Assembly: GCA_950295325.1 (NCBI GenBank)
Contig: OX485804.1
Location: forward strand, 67,248,033 to 67,312,032
Reading direction: 5' to 3'
From: Polytrichum commune
Taxonomy: Eukaryota > Streptophyta > Polytrichopsida > Polytrichales > Polytrichaceae
DNA: 64,000 nucleotides
Below are positions 23,459-36,174 of the stretch, piece after piece. A program made the translations under genes and the position numbers. Numbering within the stretch: the first letter of the stretch is position 1; each line of letters begins with the position of its first letter. The notes under the pieces were generated by a model. That model was not told the origin of the DNA and made no database searches. It saw nothing but the letters and a program-made list of their open reading frames with translations.

Positions 23459-25088
23459 CAATACCTTGTAAAGTGGGTGCTTCTGTCTAATGATTCCACC
23501 TACCTAAGGAGCATCTTGACATGACACATCACACACATTTCAGTGAAGATCTAGATTGCACTTCTAACTAATTTTATCCCCTCAGTAGCTTGCCATGACT
23601 CACAACCACACCAAATAGTTTAGTGCATGCTTGTCTTGTCCAACATGGCATTTTTACACTTGGCCAAGTGGAGAAGATGTTGCCAACAAGCCATGCCACT
23701 CTGATCCTTCATTGGGTGGCGCCTTCACCATCCAATTTATTTTTCTAGCCACTCCTTATTGAAATAAAGAGAGAAATTCAACTTGTTGAGAATACGGTAT
23801 TTGCCTGCTCCACTCTATGTAGCAAAGTTTGTCACTTGTCAGGCCGTGCACTATGTAAGAGCAACTCTATCCCAATGCTTGTTGACTCCCATGACTTTGT
23901 AACTCATCAATCTAGTGTCCTCATGTGCATAACAATACCTAGGGCAAATTTACATTAAGGCAGAAGCGCATATTGCTAACACTTTGAGCACTATTGTCCC
24001 TTGCTTAATCCAAAAAATTATCCAATATTTTATTGGGATTAGCAATTGCATTATGAGCACAATGTCATTAAGATCATGTGAATCAAGGAACATATAATTT
24101 CTTTACAACTAGTCAAAGTCAAAAATCTCCTTTGACCTTTTGGGTCACATAGGCCCCCAAAATGGATAGTGTTAATTTTTTAACATTTTAATTGACGTCT
24201 AAGTATATTTGGACAAACCATTTATTGAAAATAATAAGGGATGTGCACTTGTAAGGACAAAAATATCAAACAAGAACATAGGCAACAACAAAACAACCAC
24301 AACTTCAAATGTTTGTATTCCATGTTCACCAACCACCATATTTGTGCAGTTTTGCAATCTAGTGTACAGTCACATGGATGGTTGGAACTGTCCAAATTTC
24401 ATGCATAAATTAAATATGCTTAATTCCTAGTTTTTTGTTTGCTTCAACCAAAGTCTGAGAAAGCAAAGTGTCGCCCCTAATGTGGCACCACTTTTCCATC
24501 AAATATTTTGACCCCAACTAGTCTGACAAATCAAATTTCAACTGAAACGTTCAAACTTATAAGAATAAGGACTTTTCCCGCTATCCTCTAGAATAATGGT
24601 TCTAGCTTTTTTTTGAAACCTTTTAATTTTTCAAAATAAGTATGATGGTTCTCTAAAGAATTGTTGCACTTGAGCATTGGAATTATAGATCCAAATGATG
24701 AGCTAGGGTGGAGATGCTCTTATATATGCCATATCGAAAGATGTAGATTTCACTGCATAACATGTCTATCCATTGGCAGCTTTAAGCCATGGCTCTTAAA
24801 GGCTCCTTAGAAGCACAATGGTTGAAAGTGAACCACTCCCAAAATTATCATAAGTTCCACCATAAATTCATGTCATTGAACTACTCAAGTCCATTGACTT
24901 CCACAAAAGAATACTTTCATGATGAGCACTGGTAAGTTGTAACTCACACTGAATTGATTGTGGACACTTTCCAAAATCGTTCAATGCATGAAACCTTTTC
25001 CACCTTTTAAAAATTTGTTATATATTAGATGTGAAGAAAAAGATATTGTTTCTTTATAAAGTACAGGTTGCAAATCAGAGCACTCTTT

Positions 25089-25132
<44 letters not shown>

Positions 25133-25548
25133 AGCACTTGAGACAGTATCAGCAGAGATCCTTTGAATGGCCAATGGCCACTTTGGAAAGCCATACATTG
25201 CTATGTCCTATAATATAATGTCGATTTCAAGCAACAATATGTAACCGTCACTGAGGAACCTCTGGATATCGTACTCACACACTGCTAATGGAGTTGTAAG
25301 TAAGTTAGGAAAAAATATAGCACAGACTTGTGATTTTAAATTTGACTTAATTAGATCGATAGACTCTGGGAAAAGGCACCTCACAGGACCGGATGATTAA
25401 TCTCAAATCATGAGCTGTTAACTACATGGTACTACATGGTAAGCGACCCTTAAATGGACACTTTTAGCTCTGCACCCACTTCTTGTAGGATATGATGGTA
25501 CGCAATTTGTACGAGATAATTAGCATATCTAAATCTTGCGCAATCACC
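23459..25548. other. Intergenic with an (AT)n microsatellite
   Basis: No gene recognised. An uninterrupted AT dinucleotide run occupies about 25091-25128. Confidence 0.45.
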
Positions 25549-25768
25549 AGTGTCCGAGGAGATTTTTGGGCATAATCGGTCAAGATCCTAGTGTTTCCAA
25601 GTCCAACTGGTTACATGTTATGATCTTATATAGTTTGATTCTAGATATATTCCATAGATTCTCCTGTTATGATCGGTAATTTTTCTGAAGTCTTAAATTT
25701 CAACCAGTTATTTTTCAACCTCAACCAGTTCATTTGTAACTAGCGGTCAGTTCTTCCCATTCGTTGAT
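25549..25768 (-). repeat. AACCGGTT-rich dispersed repeat, reverse copy
   Basis: Starts AGTGTCCGAGGAGATTTTTG and contains GGGCATAATCGGTCAAGATC and CTAGTGTTTCCAAGTCCAAC, the reverse complement of the 3566 and 28295 copies. The AACCGGTT palindromes have decayed to AACCAGTT-type words here. Confidence 0.65.
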
Positions 25769-28095
25769 TGTGTCCATAACACGGGGGGCACACCTAGTGT
25801 ACGATGTTGTACATATGTGCGATATCTGACATATTTTAGGGAGGGAAATATTATTTCTAACCTATAATTTGAGGACCCTTCAATTATGTATTATTGAAAT
25901 TCAAGTCTTTTGATGGGGTGGTATCTTAATTGTAATGAAAGTAGGACTAGAAGCATTAAAGACATTTGCCAAGATTTTAATACAAATTCACTTTACAAAT
26001 TCATCCAAAAAGTCCACCCCTATCTTGCCACCGCCACAACACCCATTTGGGACTTACCAAAAGATGTTTTTTAGGGTCCTCCGCCTCAAAATCATCGATA
26101 CCCACCACCCATAATGTGTGTAATGCGACTCTTGAGGTCTTCAATCCCTCTCTTGCATCTGATAACCACCATACAAAACTTGCGTTTTGTGACCTTTGAG
26201 TTCTTCAACCTCTCTCTTGTATTTGACTCCCACCACCCTAAACTTACATTGTATGACTCTTGAGTTGGTCGATACCTCTCTTTGTGTCTCCTTGTTGCAT
26301 TGTTTCACAAATTAAAAAGGCCAAATTAGATACATGCTTGTAATGGGGCTTGTTCACCCCTCCGATCTCGCCCCCATACACCCCTGTTTGCCACATGATA
26401 CGAGAGAGAGGACCCCCCCCCATTAGGGTTAAGGGAATGTCTTTCGTACTTCCCTAAGGGTTGCATTGAACATATGAAATATGAATTTTCATGAATGAAA
26501 TGTGCCTCATTTGTTGGAAGAGAGATCACTCTCACAAGATAGAGATCATTCTCATAAGGCAAAGATCATAAGGTCTTCCTAAGATCTAGACAATAATTTG
26601 GCATTTGTCAGTAATCTTATAAAATATTATCTCAACCAACTTTTGATTTTTTTTTTTTTTTTTTTTTTTTCTTGGGATATTTGTACATGTGTGTTGCTTG
26701 TAACATTTCCTTAAAAAATCCTAATAGCTAGTAGGATAAGTTGTAATACAAGTATTAGGTATATACTTTGTCCTTTGTTAATTCTAATTTTCTTTTGATT
26801 TTCACTTTTGAAAATAAAATGCCACCCTATGTGTATAATCTGGAAAGGCTCTTCATTTTTTGAAGTAAAGATAGATGTAGAAAAGGGGGCCCTGAGGTTT
26901 AAAGAAAGATTGGTCTCCTAGAGCCTCTAGTTTGTAAATACTAAAAACCTAGAACTTAAATGCAATCTTGAACAAGAACATACATGATAGTCATTAAGAA
27001 ATATGACCATATGACAACAATGGATGAAAACATGAATTGGATGAAACTAACACATCTACTACCAATTTTTATTTAAACCTCAAGACCCCCTTCTGTACAT
27101 CTATCTTTGCTTCTAAAAATGAATAGCCTTTTCTAGATGTACACATTAAAGAAAAATAATACCTCTCCCTTATGTATATTATGCATGCTAATGCATCCAA
27201 TAATACCCCTTTTTACACTCACGTGAGTTCATATGTGGTATGAAGAGTCCACCCTTGGGATGCCTAGGCTTCTTTTCAAAAAGTGAAAGCACTGCATATG
27301 AGTTCTTTTTAAATTGAAATTATTAATTTAAAAAATACTTGAAGGTGTGCAAATTCTAAAGTAAGTCCTACATAAGCATGAAATTGTATACTAAAGTAAT
27401 GATTGAAGCATCCCTGGAATTTAGTTTGTATTTGGGACACTCAATTTGCAATTTTCTCAACGCTGTAGAATCTAAATATTAGATTGTTTGCTCAGTTCCA
27501 ATGGTCAAAAGATGTATTGTAACCTGACTTGAACATCTTGTGAAAGGAGTATCTCTAGAGAAGCTTTGGAAATGGATTATTTGGCCCTTTGACCAGAAAT
27601 TGACCACTTTGTGTTTGCCTAGCCATGAAAGGGTTAATACCACTCATGGACATGTAATGATAATTTATCGTATCATGATACAATAAAGTATCAATGTTTG
27701 GTGTTTTTATCCAAATTTCATACCATTTTGGTCTATGTACCATGCAAAAACCTTCTTGCCTAAGTAAAATTACACGAGTCTCAACTATGTGATATGAGGA
27801 TTGTATTGACCCAAATACCATCTCTGATTTACAAAGATTTCCTCTCATGATTTCTTAGGTTCGCAAATATTGATACTCGTGATAGCCATCAAGTATCAAT
27901 ATATGACTAGACCTATTAGAATTTCGATACCAATCATATAGATTATACTTCGATAACATTGTTGATAGGTTATTGATACATGAAATTCGATGTTGATATG
28001 TGAAATATACAAGTCCAGCAATGATATTTGATAATTAACAAGCATTGAACATAAATTATCTATTAATAACAAAAATGCATGGCGTACACCAATTA
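25769..28095. other. Intergenic with a long T run
   Basis: A run of about 24 T residues lies at 26647-26670 and a C9 run near 26407. No coding or RNA gene is recognised. Confidence 0.4.
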
Positions 28096-28251
28096 CACTC
28101 ACAACACGTTAACATGAGTCCTCGACGATTATAAAGTGTCTTTGGAAGATATATGCATCTCAACAAGTTCGATAAATTACTAAATTTGCAAATGATGGAT
28201 CATTACCTAGTGACGCATGTCAATTACCTAGAACTCATATGCTTGTAGTGA
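28096..28251. mobile_element. MITE-like element, family 3, copy 2
   Basis: Contains ATGAGTCCTCGACGATTATA on the left and GACGCATGTCAATTACCTAG then AACTCATATGCTTGTAGTG on the right, matching the copies at 8981-9137 and 30668-30824. This is the most diverged left arm of the three. Confidence 0.55.
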
Positions 28252-28294
28252 CTAGACAAGCTACAGCTAGGACCTCAAGATGTTGGACATAGAC

Positions 28295-28518
28295 AATGAT
28301 CGGGAAGAACCAACAGTTAGTTATATATGAACCGGTTGAGATTGAGAAATAACCACTGGTTGAAGTTCAAGATTGCAGGAAAATTACCGATCATTTTAGA
28401 GGAATTTATAGAATATACCCATATTTAATGAAGGAAAACCGGAGGATGTGAACACATAACCGGTTGGACTTGCAAACATTAGGATTTCAACCGATTATGC
28501 CCAAAAATTTCCCTGATC
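28295..28518 (+). repeat. AACCGGTT-rich dispersed repeat, copy 2
   Basis: Starts AATGATCGGGAAGAACC and closely follows the 3566-3788 copy along its length, including GCAGGAAAATTACCGATCAT and AAAACCGGAGGATGTGAACA. It ends near CTGATCTCCGG. Confidence 0.75.
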
Positions 28519-30667
28519 TCCGGACATAGAAGTGGACTAAAAGCAAAAAAGAAAAAGAAAAAGAAACACTTGGCACCATATGTAGGCAGCATTGATTGTC
28601 ACTCAATAGGATACTCCGTGCACGGCTGGCCATTTGATCCCATCCAACAACATCCGAAGCCAAGTCAATGGCGAGTACGACTCCGTCTTCATCTCCAGGA
28701 TGTACTGCCTCTGACAGATTGTGTGATTCGCAAATGCCAACTTCATCAAGACAAAACACAGAACACTAAGTTAATTAAGTACCTAATTACAAGTTCATGC
28801 ATGCGGGTTTGTTCGATTCTCAAATCTCACAGCTCTGGATTCCTCGTTTCATATTACAACTAACTTATTAGGGACATCAAGGGTCCTTGCTTGGGATACT
28901 GATTGAGCCTGCAGGCTAGGGGGCTGGAGCTAATTCATGGATCGTATTTGAGCTGCAGTGCTGCTGGGTGCTCTAATATCTTGCAAAAGATTCATTACTA
29001 CCAGCATGTGAGTTCTAGGCGATCATCATGTGTTGGTGAGAGAAATATACAAATCTTTCACAATGATAGATTGCATGTTCTTTAGTGAACTAGGATGACT
29101 CATTGTCCGTGACTCGTTTGCTTGTAGTGAATTTTCTAACAATTAATATGCGGTTACTTGTCAATTAGGAGTTGTGTCTTTCTATTGTGGTTGTTGAAGT
29201 GGGGTCTGATTTGAACTAGACTTTGGTTGAGCCGAAGATGTTGGGAAATTATCAAATGCTCAATTATTGTTCAAGAATGTCAAATAAATCATCTATTTGC
29301 GAAAATAGTTGTAGAGTTTGATGTACAAGCTGGGAATATCATTGCTTTTTAACTACCTTCAAAGATTTCGTTTGGGATTTTCTATTGGTTGCATGCTTGC
29401 TTAAACTCTTTGAAGCACTCACAAGGGTCACTGTTTCCATAACTTGGTATGCTAAAATTTTCTCAAGAAGCATGTCATAGGAGTTTATTTCAAATTATAA
29501 GCATTTTTATACAAAAATTAAAAATACTTTTAAGTAAAATTTCTTATATTTTTTTATATTTTTTGGAAGCAAGATAAATAAGTTTATTTCAATCCCCAAA
29601 AACAATACAAGGCCAATGGGACCCATAATAGAGAGAGGGACAACTCTCTTTGGTGCATGCAGTGGAATCATACAACCCCAAAGAGGGTCAACATAAACCT
29701 AGACATGGTTGACAATTCCTACATTAGGCACATGAATGTTCCAAGAGATCCTGGAGTCCAAACAAAAATAGAGAAGGTTCTTTCCTCCCCACAAGGTGTT
29801 GAACGCATTCATTATGGGATTTTTAATTCTTAGAAGTAAAATTCAACACCTAAGGGGTATGGATAACGATACATGTTTTAATTATTTAAATATTTTTAAT
29901 GCATGTCAATGCCCTCTTTCGAAGCATGTTTCTCCTCTTTGTGAATGAACAAAGCATTGATTCATTCGAAGTATTGGATGCAACCCTCTACTAATCACAC
30001 TTTGAAACTTTTTGCACAGTTGAACTATACTTAAATAGTTTTTGGGGAGACCACTGACAAGCTTCACATAAGATTACTCAACATATGTATCCGTGTTCTC
30101 TTACACGGAAATTTGCATGTGGATGATTCTACCATTATTCTCACTCTTAGGCCGAAAATTGAAGCTCCTTGTCATATTTCACAGCTTGGAGATGTGGATC
30201 ATCTTACATATCAAGTTTCCACCAGTGTCACGTGAGCAAAAAAACTAAAAAGAGAATATGAGTGCACTACTCAGCAATGTTCATTTGCATTCCACTGCCA
30301 TAATAAATGTTATTTCATAAATCCTGGACATGGTCCTGCACACTATTCTAGCAACACACATCTTTTTGTGCTTGCTTGATGAGAAAATCACAGTACATTT
30401 TCAAAATTTCTGATATTGCAGCAGTGAGTCATGAGCATGCCCAGAAGAGGTGGATCCCCACAAATTCCAAAGGGTGCACAACAGCTTTGGAATTTATGAA
30501 GCTACAATGACAAAATTCCTTTTTGCAACCCAATGAAAGGTAATGTTATGAACTTGAGCAGCAGGAGTCATGAGTGTCATAGGCAGTGCTTTGCAGAGAT
30601 TGGATAACTTAGTGGTGATTGTCATGTCCACTCGGGTAAGGTAAAGTGGGACTTGACACATCAACTC
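28519..30667. other. Intergenic; possible exon-like trace at 28590-28760
   Basis: The segment 28590-28760 is more GC-rich than its surroundings and open in several frames on both strands, but I could not match it to a family and splice sites are not compelling. The rest shows nothing that I can name. Confidence 0.35.
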
Positions 30668-30824
30668 ACACTACCAGCCTACAAGTCCTCCGCAATCGTC
30701 CTGCGTCACTAGAAGAGATTTTGTAAATTTGCAAATCTACCACTGCGGTATAATTGCAGATTTTTCAGGGACGACAATTTTCCGGAGACGCAGGTCGATT
30801 ACCCAGGACTCATGCTTGCAGTGT
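30668..30824. mobile_element. MITE-like element, family 3, copy 3
   Basis: Best preserved copy. ACAAGTCCTCCGCAATCGTC then CTGCGTCACTAGAAGAG on the left is mirrored by GAGACGCAGGTCGATTACCC then AGGACTCATGCTTGCAGTGT on the right, giving inverted ends of about 40 bp with mismatches. Confidence 0.65.
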
Positions 30825-30988
30825 CATGGGCCATCAAGTACTGCTGCAGCAGCAACCAGTGATGGATTTTATGATCCTCAAGGTTACCACCTCAGTTAAC
30901 CTTCACCTCGTGTTTGCATGCTTTGCCTTAAAACCCAAAATCACTACACATGATACTAGGTAGCTGGTACTTGCCATTACAGGTGGAA

Positions 30989-31369
30989 GCTACACCAAAT
31001 ATGATATTTAGTGTCATATGGCATTTAATGTCACCATGGTACTTTTCATACGACACTTCTTATGAATTAGTGACCAAATATCATCATGGATGACGGATTA
31101 GTTCATCCATTGGCCAAAACCCTACCTTCTATTGTTAGCAACTTGTGATGGTATATTGTCATGGATGATTGAAATTTGGATGAATAATCACTTGGTAAGT
31201 GACAGTAATTGCCACAATGAAAATCTATAATCCCCCAAAAAAATTTCAAGGAATGACAAAAAAATGTTGTGTTCACATTTAGTGTTGGTGACACTCTACT
31301 GCGGTTTACAATTAGTATTGAGCAAGAAAATTTATAATTGGTGACACTAAATATCATAGTCAGTGTAGC
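30989..31369. mobile_element. Long-TIR MITE (381 bp)
   Basis: The left end GCTACACCAAATATGATATT continues as TAGTGTCA, and the right end TGACACTAAATATCATA continues to GTGTAGC; these are reverse complements with a few mismatches over about 28 bp. The interior is AT-rich and non-coding. No convincing target duplication was found. Confidence 0.6.
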
Positions 31370-31479
31370 ACCGGGGGATTAATTGAGTCTAAGCTTATCT
31401 TCATCGCCTGACATGCTCAACACTCCCCACAGCAGAGCTTAAGCACGCGCCACAATGTAGCAGCTCATCATTCCAGCTC

Positions 31480-33164
31480 CTGTCAGGTTTTGCTGCCCCC
31501 ACGTCAGTCAAGCTCAGCTGGCACTTCCGCCAGCTTCGAATCTCTAGTTTCACAAGAAGCAGCGGCTACCGGGCTTCATGGTCTCCCAAGCTCCTCATGG
31601 TTAAGTACAGAGGAGTCACAGTTCGGTTGTATGAGCTTGGGTTTGGTTGTATATATTGCCGGGTTAAGCTCGGAAGAGTGTGTCTAACTATATTGACATA
31701 GACGCAACTACGACTGCAGCAGCTCAAGGTTTGATATTCATGGCCCACCTTGACTCTTGGTTGCGTTGTTGTGGGTTTCTGGTCATCGTCTACTTTCTGG
31801 CTGGATGCTCATGGTGTTGCTAGACTTGTTATGGTTTTAGTTTTAGCTCTGTTTCAGGTTAGGCAGGTTGAGAGTAGCTAGTTGTGCTTGTACTTCCAAG
31901 TGTGTACATTGACACATGGGTGCACGACTAGGTCACCAATGGACCTGCATCTTCTTCTTCTCCTTCCAGCTGTAAGAAACCATTCTTCTTAGTTCTGTAA
32001 ATTGAAATAAGACTCGACCCATGGCCTGAGAGATTTTTGGTCGCTGCTTTGGCTGAGTGGGTTTAGCTCCGAGGGTGCACATTGAGTACACAGTGCTCCA
32101 CTAGGTTGACTCTTGGTTGCCTTGTGGATTGTTGGTAATCATCTTGCTGGTTGGATGCTCATGGTGTTGCTCGACTTGTGATAGTCTTAGCTCTGTCTCA
32201 GCTTAGGCAGGTTGCAGAGAGAAACCAGTTATGCTTGTAGGTCCAAGTGTGTACAGTGAGACAGTGCTCGACTAGGTCACCATTGCACCTGCATCTTCTT
32301 CCAGCTGTAGTAAACCATTCTTGTTAGTTTTGTATATCAAAGTAAGAAAAGATCCATGGCCTGAGAGATTGTGGGTCGCTGCTTTGGCTGAGTATAACGT
32401 TCAGCTCGGAGTGTGTACAGTAGGGATTGAGTACACTTTGCTCCACTAGGTTGAGTCTTGGACATTGGTTTAGTAGCTGTGCTACGAACAGCTTTGGGAA
32501 GTGGATTTTTGGTAAAACTACCTTTTTTGTATGCTCATGGTGTGCTCTTGTGACAGGTTTTTTTTTTTAAAAAAAGAAAGAAGTAAAACAAACGTTGCTT
32601 GTTTTCTTCCTCTATTTCAGCTTGGACATGGTGAGATACATTAAGTCATGTTTATAGTGGCCGAGTGAGACTGCATGTAGTTAGTACGGCGCTATGCAGC
32701 TGCGTGTGTCTGCCTCTTCTCTACTCTGATTTCAATGTGTGATCTGCTGTTTGTGGTTCAACTGTAGGGGACTATTGTAGGATTACTATGCACAGCTCCA
32801 CGCTTCTCTTTTTACATTACCGTTAGTGCTGTACAATGCTGATTTTTCTGTCTATTTGTTGGACAAATTCCAATCCTTGGATAGGAGTAAGATGACAGCT
32901 CAACACTCGAAACGCTACTAGCTGGAAACCTTCAAGGTCCATGAACAAACTATTCTCCACTCCCGTGGAGAACGATAGTCCTAGAAAGTTTCCCATTTCT
33001 GACCATTTTTATCAGCGAAGGTCTGAGGGCAGATAAGATAAGAGTGGACTAATGTTTGTATGTACGCTCGGGTGCAAGCTTCTATCCAACGATTTGTATT
33101 GAAGTTGTCCCACAGTTTTCGTCGATCGAACTCATGGTGACATGTGTTGTACTGCAGCTCCAGA
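31480..33164 (+). promoter_or_regulatory. Upstream and 5' leader region of PME copy 2, with ~350-bp tandem units
   Basis: A unit starting TTGACTCTTGGTTGC begins at 31750 and again at 32106. A third, partial unit starts TTGAGTCTTGG at 32451, so the periods are 356 and 345 bp. Each full unit contains TGGATGCTCATGGTGTTGCT, a CTTCTTCCAGCTGTA-type word, ACCATTCTT and GGTCGCTGCTTTGGCTGAGT. Related blocks lie upstream of PME copy 1. TATATA at 31650-31655 is a possible core promoter. A splice-acceptor-like CAG ends at 33157, seven bases before the ATG, exactly as in copy 1. Confidence 0.55.
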
Positions 33165-35487
33165 ATGGGGAGCTGTAAGCCATCCACGGCTTGCTGCGCT
33201 GTTCTGTTCTTCGTTTTGTTCGCCTTTGTGTGCGCGGACAATGTGGGGAGTTTCCAAGGGGCGCCGGTCACTGAGACAGACACCTTTGACGGATGGCTGA
33301 AGTACGTGGCTGACACCTCTGACGACGACACAACGTTACCTTCACCTGCCGGCACTCCAGGTCTAAGTACTGCCCTAGGCACGGGATCCTCACAAGGCAA
33401 TGGCGATGGAAGTGACCTTCACAGCAAGGACAAGCACAAGCACAACGACAACAACAACAACAACAACACCAAGCCCAAGGAGAACAGAGACAGCATTGGC
33501 ATTCTACCCAAACCCACAGGCAAGGCAAAGAAAATCACCGTCGCTCAGAACGGAAAGGGAGACTTCAAGACTATCAACGAAGCATTAGCGTCCGTGACGC
33601 CTCATTCGAAATACCGAACTATCATCCACATCAAAGCTGGCACCTACAAGTGAGGCATCTACAGCCATGTCCTCCTTTTCTTTGAGGCGACTGAGATAAC
33701 CGCCATGTTCTTTTGCCTTGGCTTCTATGTCAGCATACATGGCGCCTAGTAACAGCTCCAATCTCTAAATCGTTCTGCTCAGTGGTCATGTAGCTTTAGA
33801 AAAAGCGATTGCTCTAGGAATTTTTATTTGATTCAACTGCTTATGAATTTGTGGATTGAATTTTGAAGGGAGAAGATCATCTTGAATGAGACAACACATT
33901 ACATCACATTTTTGGGCGATGGGATGAACAAAACTATCATCACATGGAACGATACAGCTGGAGACTTTGACGACGCAGACGTGCTGTTGAAGACATATCG
34001 GAGTGCCACCGTTGGAATTAGCTCAGAATGGTTCATCGCCAAGGGTGTTACTTTTGTGGTATGCTTCTCAGTCCTCACATTTATAATCCTTTAATTTTTT
34101 TAGCATTTCAACATGTATACATAACGCTTGTTGTCCACTTGGACATCTTGTTTTGAGATTGTCCTCTGTAATATGCCCGGAGAAAAACAAGAGTGATTGC
34201 AAAATTGCTAAGGTATGTATTTTTCTAAATGCTTCCTGTTGGCTTGTAGAATACCGCACCCGCCCCACCACCAGGCGCGGTACTGAGGCAGGCCGTGGCA
34301 TTGCGCATCACTGCGGACAGAGCAGCATTTTACAACTGCTCGTTTTACGGATACCAGGACACACTCTATGATCACAGAGGCCGTCATTACTTCGAGAACT
34401 GCTATATTCAAGGATCCATCGACTACATTTTCGGAAACGGTCGCTCTTTGTATAGGGTACGTTGCCACTACTCCTCCATGTAGGTAAATTACTTTGAGGT
34501 ACGTGTGCATGCTTTTTGGATGCAAGCACTGAAGTTATGGCAGTTCCGAGCTGAGAATGTACTGATTCAGTAATATTTGGGGTGTCCAACTCATGAGTTT
34601 GCTCATGCAAGTCTACACTTGATTTCGTCGGTGGGTTCTTCTAATATAAAATTATGTCGTCGTTAAAGCTACAAATGGGTCTTATCTGTAAAGATACTAT
34701 TTATGTATGGCAGCCCGCATTTAGTAGTTACCATTAGCCCTGAGATTCTCTGAACGTATTTCCAAGTGTATTCGCAGGGTCCATGAGTTGCTTTAATGCC
34801 TCTTAGAATCATCGACGAATTAAAATATACCAAGAGCGTATTTCATACCCGGCAATTGCATGCTTCCAAATGTATATTGAAGTTGTTTGTTGGTGAGTTA
34901 TCTCGTTGGTATTGCCTTGAACTTAATTTGCGAATTTGGTTATTGCAGAGCTGCCATCTTCACGAGGTAGCAGATACATTCGGATCCCTTTCGGCACAGA
35001 AAAGGAATGAATCCAAGATGCACACCGGGTTTGCTTTCCTGGATTGCAAGATTGACGGCACCGGGATTGTGTATCTGGGACGCGCATGGGGGAATTTCTC
35101 ACGCACCGTCTTCTCTTACACATACATGTCTGACATCATCTATGGCCCAGGGTGGAGTGACTTCGGATTCCCCGATAGGCAACAGTGAGTTCCATCATCT
35201 TGAATTCTCCTTCAATTCTCTGTTGAAGCTGCAATATATTTCGCCGACCACTGCGCCCATGCAATTTTTATTTCTATTTCAAAGACCTAAACCTAAATTC
35301 TTTTTGCGTGTGCAGGAAAGTGTTTTACGGCCAGTACCATTGCTACGGTCCAGGGGCCACATCCCCCCAACGTGTTCCATATGCTCACGAGTTAACGGCC
35401 TTACAGGCAAAACCTTTCCTCTCGGTTAACTTTATCAATGGCAAGAAATGGCTTTCTCATTACATGAAGACGCCCAAATTCACTTAG
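33165..35487 (+). CDS. Pectin methylesterase, copy 2 (5 exons, 429 aa)
   Basis: Exons: 33165-33649, 33869-34058, 34250-34456, 34949-35184, 35316-35487. Exons 2 to 5 have exactly the same lengths as in copy 1 (190, 207, 236, 172) and the same phases; introns differ in length and sequence. Function as for copy 1: extracellular de-esterification of pectin. A signal peptide ends near residue 24. The linker before the catalytic domain is five residues longer because of an Asn run coded by repeated AAC/AAT-type codons. Catalytic residues Q239, Q261, D262, D283 and R339 are intact. The intron 1 acceptor is an atypical GAAG rather than the TAG of copy 1, but it alone keeps the frame. No disabling change is seen. 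Paralogue of the gene at 19660. Confidence 0.93.
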
Positions 35488-35860
35488 ATTACCATGGCCA
35501 CCTTATTCACTAGGTGTGTCAATGTTGGTTGATCAAGGAGTGCCAATGGTCACCTAATATGCCCTTCTCTGGCTAGCTTGCTCCAATAACGGAAATGCTG
35601 CCACGCAAGTTCATACGTCTGGCGAAGCCGGAGCGGAAAGAGTGTTGTTTCGGGCTCCTCATGTAAGTGACCGTTGTCTTTGAGCCACAAGGCTCCCAGG
35701 CTATGAGGACCACATTTAGAGTGTTCTGCAAGGGATAGCATAGGTAACGCAGAAAGTGAGGTCATTTTCTAAATCTGTTCTCCTCAAGTGAGGACATTCC
35801 TTTTTTTCAAATTAATCTTCCAAGAACTATTTTGTAATATACAAATTTCACTCAGTCATA
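35488..35860 (+). other. 3' flank of PME copy 2 (end of the duplicated block)
   Basis: Shares TCTGGCGAAGCCGGA, TGTTTCGGGCTCCT and a TTTTTTTCAAATTAATCTTC-like tail with the flank of copy 1, so the duplication ends roughly here. No clear AATAAA was found. Confidence 0.5.
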
Positions 35861-36134
35861 TGATGCTGGAGTCGCTGTGGATGGTTGCTCTTGAAGGAGA
35901 AAACTGGTTGATAGATTCTCCTGACAAGTAAATTCTTTCATGTCCTTCACAAGTATGTGGGAGAGCTTGATGACCTTTCCACAAGCTTAAAGTCAGAAGC
36001 ATGCTGTTGAGGTAGTTGTTCACATTCAATTAGTGCATTCTTGGGTGCTCTTCCTGCTCTTAATTTCTACTAGATTGATGAAGTGCATGAATCAGTTGGG
36101 ACTCTGGATGCTTATCAGTTTGTTTAATTGTGTT

Positions 36135-36174
<40 letters not shown>

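Noticed and set aside
28487-28863. Possible small gene open in several frames
   Set aside because: Could be a decayed exon, but no family match, no conserved splice sites and competing frames on both strands.
33268-33528. Antisense open frame in PME copy 2 exon 1 with many Cys residues
   Set aside because: It is the reverse reading of the coding microsatellite and linker; the sense frame is clearly the gene.
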